Origin: Patescibacteria group bacterium
Lineage (GTDB): Bacteria > Patescibacteriota > Patescibacteriia > Buchananbacterales > SURF-54
Assembly: GCA_018818885.1 (NCBI GenBank)
Contig: JAHIRB010000021.1
Coordinates: forward strand, 76,461 to 125,679
Reading direction: 5' to 3'
Length of the DNA stretch: 49,219 nt
Shown: piece after piece, positions 36,346 through 42,895 of the stretch
How positions within the stretch are numbered: the stretch's first letter is position 1
How the letters are laid out: every line of letters starts with the position of its first letter
Translations under genes and position numbers: made by a program
The notes under the pieces: generated by a model
The model's database searches: none
Seen by the model: the letters and a program-made list of their open reading frames with translations, nothing else
What the model was told of the DNA's origin: nothing

Positions 36346-36681
36346 TTAGCGTGTCGATGCTTGTCTGAATTTACCAAGTAGTTCCCGTAGATTATTATTT
36401 TCATAACAATGTGACGACGAATTAAGTGTCATAGAAGTTTGCATAAGTTCTAAAGTGATAGATTCACCAGTGACACTGTATTTGTCGCCCAGCCTGGTTT
36501 CGCCAAGACAAGAAATTCGAAATGAGACTATTGGACCTGTGTTTTTACCATTGATAACTCGTTGTATTGCTATTTCTCCAGAGCCTGTAATTGATATTAC
36601 CCTTATTATGCGTACAAATCTTCTTTTGCTTATTCTGATAAGCTTTCCATGCGCAACTTCTTCAAATGCGAAGTGTGACAT
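36346..36681 (-). CDS. Hypothetical protein, 111 residues
   Basis: Not recognised. A beta-rich protein with a basic first third (KLIRISKRRFVRIIRV) and a C-terminal amphipathic helix. AAAGGAGGTGT precedes the ATG by 6 nt. With 36103-36336 it forms a two-gene minus-strand unit placed between yidD and yidC, and both have the strong ribosome site and higher G+C of the accessory gene class in this window. Confidence 0.65.
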   Translation of the reverse strand: MSHFAFEEVAHGKLIRISKRRFVRIIRVISITGSGEIAIQRVINGKNTGPIVSFRISCLGETRLGDKYSVTGESITLELMQTSMTLNSSSHCYENNNLRELLGKFRQASTR

Positions 36682-36739
36682 AATACACCTCCTTTGCTAG
36701 AATAAATTATCATAATTAATAATAAAAATCAAGTAATCT

Positions 36740-37486
36740 ATGGCAGAATTATTTAACACAGCACTATATCAACCAATATTCAATGCTTTGATATTTTTAT
36801 ATAATGTTATTCCAGGAGATAATATTGGTATTGCTATCATTGTTTTAACAGTGCTAATAAAGCTGATTTTATTTCCGTTTTCGTGGAAATCCATAAAATC
36901 TCAGCGAGCTTTGCAGGCAATACAGCCTAAAATGGCAGAACTCAAAAAGAAATTTGCAGACCAAAAAGAAAAGCTGGCAGCAGAAATGATGAAGCTATAT
37001 AAAACCGAGAAAGTAAGCCCTTTTTCCTCATGTTTACCGCTTTTAATACAGTTACCTTTTTTGTTTGCAGTTTTTAGAGTTTTTAGGGATGGGTTTAGAG
37101 ATGAAGCTTTAAGTATGTTGTATCCATTTGTAAATAACCCGGGTCATGTTAACTCCTGGGTCTATGGAGTGGATTTAGCTCAGCCTAATTTAATTTTGGC
37201 AATTTTAACTGGAGCTGTGCAGTTTTGGCAAGCTAAGATGATGATAACTACCAAACAACCTAAAGTGGCCGGGGCAAAAGACGAAGCAATGCTTTCTGCC
37301 ATGAATAAGCAGATGGTTTATTTTATGCCAATCTTTACAGTTATCATTGGCATGCAACTTCCCGCAGGTTTGATGGTCTATTGGATGACAACCACACTGC
37401 TTATGGTGTTTCAACAATATTATATTTTTGGCAAAGATAAACATAAGGACGAGAAAGTAGAAGTCATAGATCAAAAACCTAATTAG
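36740..37486 (+). CDS. yidC: Membrane protein insertase YidC/Oxa1
   Basis: A 248-residue Oxa1-type insertase: a hydrophobic helix at about 24-46 (GDNIGIAIIVLTVLIKLI), a cytoplasmic charged hairpin (IQPKMAELKKKFADQKEKL), then SPFSSCLPLLIQLPFLFAVF, and two further helices ending with MPIFTVIIGMQLPAGLMVYW. It lacks the large periplasmic domain of Gram-negative YidC, which fits a Gram-positive-like or CPR envelope. It ends with an acidic/basic tail and is 4 bp from the PRC-barrel gene. Confidence 0.95.
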   Translation: MAELFNTALYQPIFNALIFLYNVIPGDNIGIAIIVLTVLIKLILFPFSWKSIKSQRALQAIQPKMAELKKKFADQKEKLAAEMMKLYKTEKVSPFSSCLPLLIQLPFLFAVFRVFRDGFRDEALSMLYPFVNNPGHVNSWVYGVDLAQPNLILAILTGAVQFWQAKMMITTKQPKVAGAKDEAMLSAMNKQMVYFMPIFTVIIGMQLPAGLMVYWMTTTLLMVFQQYYIFGKDKHKDEKVEVIDQKPN

Positions 37487-37490
37487 ACAT

Positions 37491-37769
37491 ATGGTTTTAG
37501 AAAACCAAGATTTAATTAATCTACCAGTTCAGACAAAATCTGGCGATAACTTAGGTCGGATTAATCATTTTGAAATTGACCAAAACCAACACATTGTTCG
37601 ATACTTTGTAAAATCAGGATTGATACAAGGTTTGTGGAAAGACCAATTAATAATTCATCGCGATCAGGTAATATCCATTAATAAGGAAAAAATGGTGGTA
37701 GATGATAATGTTATGGCTGTTAAAGAATCAGTCAAAACAGTTAAATTTGCAACAAGCGCTTCTAAATAA
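37491..37769 (+). CDS. PRC-barrel domain protein
   Basis: A 92-residue protein. VQTKSGDNLGRINHFEIDQN (about 13-32) followed by YFVKSG and LIIHRDQVISI is the six-strand PRC-barrel fold, as in RimM C-terminal and photosynthetic H-subunit domains. Stand-alone copies often bind RNA or ribosome components. It starts 4 bp after yidC and so is cotranscribed. Confidence 0.85.
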   Translation: MVLENQDLINLPVQTKSGDNLGRINHFEIDQNQHIVRYFVKSGLIQGLWKDQLIIHRDQVISINKEKMVVDDNVMAVKESVKTVKFATSASK

Positions 37770-37772
37770 AAA

Positions 37773-37907
37773 CTCCCCCTCTACCTCCTCTGACTCTCCC
37801 TTGTTAAGGGGGAGAACCCTAAGGGGGAGGGACTCGGGAATGACGTCTGACGTACTTGCCCGAGTGCTTCCTCCTTTATAAGGAGGGGGATAGGGGAGGT
37901 TTTTTGA
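37773..37907. repeat. Large cruciform-forming intergenic repeat
   Basis: The outer arms AAAACTCCCC and GGGGAGGTTTTTT pair across 135 bp; inside are CTCCCTTGTTAAGGGGGAG, ACTCGGG/CCCGAGT and AGGAGG arms. The T-run on the right would stop plus-strand transcription from the yidC operon. Confidence 0.65.
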
Positions 37908-37912
37908 TTATG

Positions 37913-37945
37913 AAAAAAATCGGCGATCTTGTGCGAAGATCGCCG
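37913..37945 (-). terminator. Terminator of the three-paralogue operon
   Basis: CGGCGATCTT (37921-37930) / AAGATCGCCG (37936-37945), perfect 10-bp stem; on the minus strand followed by ATTTTTTTC. Confidence 0.85.
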
Positions 37946-37978
37946 GGTTAAAGAGCGGGGTGGGTGGTTGCGGAAGTT

Positions 37979-38329
37979 CTATTTTTTCCTTCTTTCTAAG
38001 ATGTCTACATTCAGGTTGTCGATTGCGATGTGGATTTTTGTCATTATTACATCACAGCAATATTTTATTTTGGGGATCCTATCACTGAGCTCAAGTGTGG
38101 TTTCACGTATACCTTCCAGGGCTTCGTTGGGGATCTCCATTTTGACCATTGTGTCACAATGATCGCACACTGCCAAGGTTGCCAGCTCCATTCTCTGATA
38201 GCCCAAAGTCTTAAGAGTGAGTTTTGGCCCTCCCTCAATTGAAATTTGTTCGATGACAGAGATTTCATTTTCAAGCTTCTCCATCAGAACAACGTGCGGT
38301 GCTTTTTTCTTTTCGTCTTGATCACGCAT
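37979..38329 (-). CDS. Paralogue A of the tandem helical family, 116 residues
   Basis: Helical acidic/basic protein of an unrecognised family shared with the two genes upstream. Shared blocks are [A/P]PHVVLMEKL (about 10-20) and MEIPNEALEGIRETTLEL (about 64-81), with similar spacing to paralogues B and C. It has two Cys pairs of its own (CDHCD, YCCD). The start follows AGGAGG by 8 nt; the ribosome site and the eight nucleotides before ATG are nearly the same as in paralogue B. Third and last gene of the operon. Function unknown. Confidence 0.7.
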   Translation of the reverse strand: MRDQDEKKKAPHVVLMEKLENEISVIEQISIEGGPKLTLKTLGYQRMELATLAVCDHCDTMVKMEIPNEALEGIRETTLELSDRIPKIKYCCDVIMTKIHIAIDNLNVDILERRKK

Positions 38330-38363
38330 CCTGTGCTTCCTCCTTTTCTTTTATGGGGGCTTA

Positions 38364-38777
38364 TTAGTCCTCTTTGGCCTCTATTTTTTCCATTCTTTTA
38401 TTGAGGTTTGCTTCGAGGTCTGTGAGACATTTGAACTTGTCCTGTTCGTCGACATCAAGCATTTTTCCATGTACGCCGGGTACACCGCTGAGATTGAGCA
38501 AACGAACCTTCTCGTGCAATGCGGGAATGACGTCGTCGGGGAGCTTCATCGCCATTAGGTTTTTGGCGTTGGTGCGAAGTTTGGCCAGCTCTTGTTGTGT
38601 TAACAAGATAGCGCTTACCCACTCACCAACATCCTGGTGGGTTGCCTTGAGTATCGGCGGTTTGAGTTTTTCCAGATCGTTCTGGACCATTTCTCCGAGA
38701 AGGCAGAGACTTGTTCTAATTTCTGTCATCAAAATTATATGCGCCGGTGGCAGTTCAATCTTTTCTTTTTCATCCAT
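38364..38777 (-). CDS. Paralogue B of the tandem helical family, 137 residues
   Basis: Shares PPAHIILMTEI (about 10-20) and MKLPDDVIPALHEKVRLL (about 76-93) with its neighbours. It has a charged helical C-terminus (LEANLNKRMEKIEAKED). No signal peptide or membrane segment; likely cytoplasmic. The start is set by AGGAGG 8 nt upstream. It lies 34 bp from paralogue A and about 50 bp from paralogue C. Family not known to me. Confidence 0.7.
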   Translation of the reverse strand: MDEKEKIELPPAHIILMTEIRTSLCLLGEMVQNDLEKLKPPILKATHQDVGEWVSAILLTQQELAKLRTNAKNLMAMKLPDDVIPALHEKVRLLNLSGVPGVHGKMLDVDEQDKFKCLTDLEANLNKRMEKIEAKED

Positions 38778-38827
38778 CCTGTGTTTCCTCCTTTTGGTTT
38801 GTATATTACTATCTCTTGTGGAAACAG

Positions 38828-39442
38828 TTAGTTTGCAAGGCGTTGTTGGAGTTTATCGCACAGTAGTGCGAGTGTGGTAAGCACTCGTCCGTTGTAAGGA
38901 ACAGTGTATCTGACATCGCTGTTGACTTCTTCAACAAGCGCCTTTGCCTTATCCAATAATCCGGGAACAGCGTCAGGTGGAATATCCATTTTTTGTAGAG
39001 CAGTGGAGTAGGCGGTAATGATGAGTATAACCTCCTTTGCCCTCTCTTCTGCTGACGAATAAAGGCATGCTCCCACAAATTCTGTCATTGAGGATATGAA
39101 ATTCCACAGTACATGATGCGGCGGCAGGAATTTTTCTTCTGGCGGAGAAGCTTTTTGCTCGTTCGCTTTAGAAATTATAAAATCAAAGACTCTGAGATGG
39201 CTTTGTGCATTTTTCGGCAACGCAGTTTTGGCCTCCTCAAGTTTTTCGATGACAAGAGCTAGCTCGGAGCTCTCTAAATCTGATTCATCGAGCACTATGG
39301 TGAGGCACTGGATTGCTGAATTTTGGTACATGGTGTTGGCATAGGGATAGTCTTTCTGTAGGTGAGCAAGCTTTGTACTTTGTTTAACAATGTGGTCAAG
39401 CAAAGTCCGCAGTACATCTTTTTTTTTCTTTTCGTCTGTCAA
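38828..39442 (-). CDS. Paralogue C of the tandem helical family, about 204 residues
   Basis: The start is placed at TTG 39442 because AGGAGGGG lies 9 nt before it; the frame stays open further up to 39547, where the sequence instead forms the promoter. The C-terminal half has the family blocks PPHHVLWNFI and MDIPPDAVPGLLDKAKAL; the N-terminal half is an extra helical unit that may be a diverged repeat of the same fold. First gene of the three-gene operon. Cytoplasmic; function unknown. Confidence 0.7.
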   Translation of the reverse strand: MTDEKKKKDVLRTLLDHIVKQSTKLAHLQKDYPYANTMYQNSAIQCLTIVLDESDLESSELALVIEKLEEAKTALPKNAQSHLRVFDFIISKANEQKASPPEEKFLPPHHVLWNFISSMTEFVGACLYSSAEERAKEVILIITAYSTALQKMDIPPDAVPGLLDKAKALVEEVNSDVRYTVPYNGRVLTTLALLCDKLQQRLAN

Positions 39443-39518
39443 TGTTCTTCCCCTCCTTTGTTTTTTTGTGGCTTTCTTTGACGGTATTCTCAATTTATCA
39501 AATAAATCTTGATTATCG

Positions 39519-39547
39519 AATTTATCATAATTATTTGTATAAGTCAA
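39519..39547 (-). promoter_or_regulatory. Promoter of the three-paralogue operon
   Basis: On the minus strand TTGACT (39547-39542), 17-nt spacer, TAAATT (39524-39519), giving a leader of about 70 nt to the TTG start. Confidence 0.7.
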
Positions 39548-39559
39548 GGGTGCAATTTA

Positions 39560-39590
39560 AAAAAATTAAAAAAAGCCCTATTAGGCTCTT
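39560..39590 (-). terminator. Terminator of the DAG-kinase-like gene
   Basis: AGCC/GGCT hairpin around 39574-39588; on the minus strand followed by a long T-rich tail (TTTTTTTAATTTTTTT). Confidence 0.5.
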
Positions 39591-39614
39591 GTTCCATGCT
39601 ACATGTTACATGAT

Positions 39615-40388
39615 TTAGAACATTCTATCCTTGCCCACAATTACTTTTATCTTTTTAGGAACTATTTCTATCTTGACTGGTGTTTTTAAAATTTTTTGAT
39701 CGTCTGCTACTACTGGTATAGATTTTTTGCTTCTGATAGAAAGTTTTTTGCAGGAAAATATGCTGTCTTTTTCTTCTTTTTTTGAGAATGTTGAAAATAG
39801 TCTTTTTGTTGTTGTAGTTGCCGAAATTAGAGCTTCTAGCATCCCATCCTGCGGATTAAAATATTTACGTGAATAGTTTTCTGCTGTAGCAAAGGATGGG
39901 CGTAAATTACAGATATTTATTTGAAGCGAAGATTTGTTTATATCAACATGATATTTTTCTTCGCATTCCAAAGTAACAGGGCCTTGGGAAACTTTTAAAT
40001 TGCCCAAGAAATAACTACCGTTTATTTTGCCAAGATCAATCTTTTCAATCTTTCTTGCAGATATTACTTCGCAGGCAGCTTCATCGGAAGGTAGTCCTAG
40101 AATTTTCGCTATGATATTGTTAGTACCAATTGGAATATAGCCGATGACTACTTTTGAATCAGCCACAACATTTATAACCTCAGACAAAGTTTTGTCGTTT
40201 CCTACCACAGTTACTGTTTTTACTCCTCCCCTAATCTCGTCTTCTACCAGCTCTTTTAAATTCTTTAGTGGCGAAAGTCTAGCAATTTTGCCACCAATAC
40301 CCAAATCAGTTAGACGTGTTTCAATACGCGCTAGCTTATTAGAAAACTTTGGATTATTTAAAAAATTATCGTATAAGTAGAGATACAT
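39615..40388 (-). CDS. Diacylglycerol kinase-like protein with a diverged catalytic loop
   Basis: A 257-residue DAGK/YegS-fold protein. TVTVVGNDKTLSEVINVV (about 58-75) aligns with the GGDGT...E..NG loop and YIPIGTNN (about 86-93) with PLGTGN, but the canonical GGDGT has become GNDKT. FVLGNL-like and KISQG-type C-terminal parts agree with the beta-sandwich domain. It may phosphorylate a lipid or sphingoid-like substrate, or be a relic; the altered nucleotide loop makes activity uncertain. It lies downstream of bactofilin on the same strand with an inverted repeat between. Confidence 0.75.
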   Translation of the reverse strand: MYLYLYDNFLNNPKFSNKLARIETRLTDLGIGGKIARLSPLKNLKELVEDEIRGGVKTVTVVGNDKTLSEVINVVADSKVVIGYIPIGTNNIIAKILGLPSDEAACEVISARKIEKIDLGKINGSYFLGNLKVSQGPVTLECEEKYHVDINKSSLQINICNLRPSFATAENYSRKYFNPQDGMLEALISATTTTKRLFSTFSKKEEKDSIFSCKKLSIRSKKSIPVVADDQKILKTPVKIEIVPKKIKVIVGKDRMF

Positions 40389-40399
40389 ATTAGGTCATC

Positions 40400-40456
40400 A
40401 AGTATCAGGGTACAAGTAACAAGTGCACGTAATTGTACCTTGTACCTTGATACCTG
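40400..40456. repeat. 14-bp inverted repeat between bactofilin and the DAGK-like gene
   Basis: TATCAGGGTACAAG and CTTGTACCTTGATA pair with one G-U; the outer GTAACAAG/TTACTTGG words extend the symmetry. Confidence 0.6.
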
Positions 40457-40467
40457 TTACTTGGAAA

Positions 40468-40926
40468 TTATTTATTAGTCTTTTTGGTTGGGCTTAAAAT
40501 AGGTAGTGCCTTTTCTTTTTTTTCAGGTTTTTCTGGTTCAAGTTTATCTAGTTTTGATTTTCGTTCTGATCCACAATGACATTTCCCGTCAATTGATGCG
40601 CCTTCTGCAACTACCAAAATTTTGGTTTTTATATCACCAAATACCCTAGCAGTACTGTGGAGTTCAAGTCTATCCGAAACCTTAACATTACCTTGTACTT
40701 CACCAGAAATTTGTGCTGTGCCTGCGCGTACATTTGCAAAAATTTTTGCCTGCGGGCCAATTTTTAGGTTAGCTTCTGTCTTTAAATTACCCGAGACAAT
40801 ACCTTCTACCACAACATCACCATTAGCTACAAAATCACCCTCGACTTTTACCGAAGGGCCGATAATTGTTTCGATGTCGTCTTTTTTAAATTCTTTTTCT
40901 TCGTCTTTAAATATTGGATTTTTCAT
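40468..40926 (-). CDS. Bactofilin
   Basis: A 152-residue polymer-forming cytoskeletal protein. The central region (about 22-120) is the right-handed beta-helix with a regular VxVEGxVxGNxxxxxxLxIGPxAxIxA repeat (visible as VEGIVSGNLKTEANLKIGPQAKIFANV). A Cys-His-Cys patch CHCG and a Lys/Pro-rich tail follow. Bactofilins assemble into filaments used in cell shape, division or envelope synthesis. Length is typical. No Shine-Dalgarno site. Confidence 0.92.
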   Translation of the reverse strand: MKNPIFKDEEKEFKKDDIETIIGPSVKVEGDFVANGDVVVEGIVSGNLKTEANLKIGPQAKIFANVRAGTAQISGEVQGNVKVSDRLELHSTARVFGDIKTKILVVAEGASIDGKCHCGSERKSKLDKLEPEKPEKKEKALPILSPTKKTNK

Positions 40927-41343
40927 ACGCAGTAGTGAAAATTTAATAATTAATATTTATGTAATTATATAGTATTAAATTTTTTATTCATCCCCGATAA
41001 TAAAGAGAAACTGATTAAATTTCACTACCGGGTCATAATTTGAGATTAATTATTACGCATGTATAATAGCGTGGATATGCGTGAGTTGTCAATGTAGCAA
41101 AGCTTAGCAGTTACATAGTTGATTAGAGAGATTGGAGTTATGGTTTAGTTAATACTGTTGATAGGTTGATACAGCTAATACGTACACGTGATTTCCAAAT
41201 ATCATATTAACTGTCTTAATCGTATTAATAATTACTTTATACTTCGCCTACAATATAACTCGCTTACAATTTTCTCACTTGACCAACTACTACATTCATG
41301 CTATCTTATCTTCATTATCATTAAATCAAACACATAACTTATG
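40927..41343. other. Long AT-rich gap with GTTGATAC-type repeats
   Basis: About 415 bp without a gene. It holds degenerate repeats of TTAATACG and GTTGATAC type (about 41145-41240), related to 1225-1312, and promoter-like TATAAT words near 41061. It must contain the bactofilin promoter (left-going) and the rpsT promoter (right-going); none stands out. Confidence 0.4.
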
Positions 41344-41451
41344 CCCAGCAGTGATCCCGTAAAATTTTAATCACCATCGGACATAAAATAAATATAAAGC
41401 TATTATAAGTAATTAATAAATTAAATCCCATTTACGGGACTACTACTGGGT
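41344..41451 (+). promoter_or_regulatory. Leader stem-loop of rpsT
   Basis: CCCAGCAGTGATCCCGTAAA (41344-41363) pairs with the 20 nt at 41431-41450 with three non-canonical positions, across a 67-nt AT-rich loop. The right arm ends one nucleotide before the rpsT ATG, so folding would hide the start region. No Shine-Dalgarno site is present. Confidence 0.55.
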
Positions 41452-41718
41452 ATGCCAATAAAAAAAGCAGCTTTTAAAGATTTACGACAAACTAAAAAGA
41501 GAACCAAAAAAAATAAGGCCGATAAAGACAACATCGCCTATTTAGTAAAGAAGGCAAAAAAAGCTATAGAAGCAAAGAAAACAGATGAAGCCAAAGGCTT
41601 TGTGCAAAAAGCTCAAAAAGCAATTGATAAAGCATTACAGCACGGAATTATGAAAAAGAACACAGCAGCTCGCAAGAAGTCGAGTTTAGCTAAGCTTTTG
41701 AATAAGCCTACAAAATAA
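41452..41718 (+). CDS. rpsT: 30S ribosomal protein S20
   Basis: An 88-residue Lys/Ala-rich three-helix protein. KKAAFKDLRQTKKRTKKNKADK at the start, LVKKAKKAIEAKK in the centre and LQHGIMKKNTAARKKSSLAKLLNK at the end are S20 marks. It binds 16S rRNA early in 30S assembly. It is monocistronic, with a long leader that can fold over the start codon. Confidence 0.95.
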   Translation: MPIKKAAFKDLRQTKKRTKKNKADKDNIAYLVKKAKKAIEAKKTDEAKGFVQKAQKAIDKALQHGIMKKNTAARKKSSLAKLLNKPTK

Positions 41719-41720
41719 TT

Positions 41721-41833
41721 TTGTCATTGCTAACAGAGTGAAGTCATGCCAGAGGCTGATGCGCCTCTGGCGCAAGCCTCTAGCGGACAATCCTTTAGGA
41801 GATTGCTTCGTCCCTTCGGTTCTCGCAATGACA
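41721..41833. repeat. GTCATTGC...GCAATGAC palindromic repeat after rpsT
   Basis: Terminal inverted words GTCATTGC (41722-41729) and GCAATGAC (about 41825-41832) enclose CCAGAGGC/GCCTCTGG and a GGAGATTGCTTCGTC block. This is the dispersed TCATTGCGA...GATTGCTTCG type of repeat found in many genomes. It may also terminate rpsT. Confidence 0.65.
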
Positions 41834-41843
41834 GTGGTATAAA

Positions 41844-42806
41844 CTAATACTTAGCAACTAGCAAATCAAATAAAGTTTTTGCAGAAGTAGCACTAGTTTT
41901 GATAGAAAAGTCTATCGCAAGTAATTGTCGGTAGATTTTTTTTAATTCGTCTAAAGAGAAGTTTCTTACCTGACCTAAACTTTTTTTAACAACAAAAGGA
42001 TGTAGCCCCAACTCCTTGGCGATTTTGTAAGAGGCGTTGGCTGGTTCGTTATCTGCCAAACTTTTTACTTGAAGTAAATTTTTAAATTGCCAAGTAATTT
42101 TTGAAAGAAGAACAGTTTCTGGTGTTCCAGATTCAAGTTGATCGGAAATTAGTTTTAAGGCGCGTGCTTTGTTTTTTTGGCCCAAAGCATCAGTAAGTTC
42201 AAAAATATTTTCTTCTAGTTTATTTTTGGTCATCATCTCTACTGCTTGTGCATCAATTTTTCTATTTTTGCAATAAGCAAGTAGTTTATCTATTTCTGAA
42301 TTCATTTGCCACAAATCATCCCCTACCCAGTTGACTAGCATGTTAACTGCGATGATATCAATTTCGCCTTTTTCTGTTTTTATTTTAGAGTTTACCCATT
42401 TGCGAAGCTGGGCTTCGTTTAATAAATCAAATTTCTGAGAATACCTTTCTTTTTCCAGTTTGGCAAAAAGTACTGCACTACTATCTTTAAGTTTTTTTGC
42501 ACCAACATCTCCATCCCAAAATACTATAATATTTTCGTTTTTAATTTCACTTAATGTTTTTAAAACTTCGTGACTATTTTTTTTCAATGGTTTTAAAAAA
42601 ATATTTTCTACCACTACCATTCTTTTTTTAGCTAAAAAAGCTTCTGCTAAAACAGCGCCTCTAAATTTATTCAGATCAAGTTTTACTCCATCAAGTGTTT
42701 CTAAATTCAAAGCAGACTTATCTACTGTGGAGATAAACTTTTTTTTGAGTTCTGTTAGTTTTTCACGGCTTCGAAAAGTATCTGGGCCGTATAAAAAGAT
42801 AAACAT
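41844..42806 (-). CDS. holA: DNA polymerase III subunit delta
   Basis: A 320-residue clamp-loader subunit. MFIFLYGPDTFRSREKL at the start, LAKKRMVVVENIF, and the C-terminal helical collar (LEENIFELTDALGQKNKARAL, VLLSKITWQFKNLLQVK) follow HolA order. It opens the beta clamp with tau/gamma and delta prime. Length is normal (320-345). It follows polA on the same strand after about 90 bp containing a palindrome. Confidence 0.92.
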   Translation of the reverse strand: MFIFLYGPDTFRSREKLTELKKKFISTVDKSALNLETLDGVKLDLNKFRGAVLAEAFLAKKRMVVVENIFLKPLKKNSHEVLKTLSEIKNENIIVFWDGDVGAKKLKDSSAVLFAKLEKERYSQKFDLLNEAQLRKWVNSKIKTEKGEIDIIAVNMLVNWVGDDLWQMNSEIDKLLAYCKNRKIDAQAVEMMTKNKLEENIFELTDALGQKNKARALKLISDQLESGTPETVLLSKITWQFKNLLQVKSLADNEPANASYKIAKELGLHPFVVKKSLGQVRNFSLDELKKIYRQLLAIDFSIKTSATSAKTLFDLLVAKY

Positions 42807-42847
42807 AGCTTATATATTTTAGCAGAAAGTCATTTTTATAACAACGC

Positions 42848-42871
42848 AGGCGACATTGGCTAATGTCGCCT
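42848..42871. repeat. AGGCGACATT palindrome 3' of polA
   Basis: AGGCGACATT...AATGTCGCCT over 24 bp with a GGCT centre; almost identical to the palindrome 5' of polA at 45808-45831. Confidence 0.75.
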
Positions 42872-42895
42872 ACCTAAGAATGTTATTTTGTTTTT

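Noticed and set aside
39443-39547. Longer version of paralogue C starting at TTG 39547
   Set aside because: The extra stretch contains the -35/-10 promoter of the operon, and the internal TTG 39442 has an AGGAGG site.
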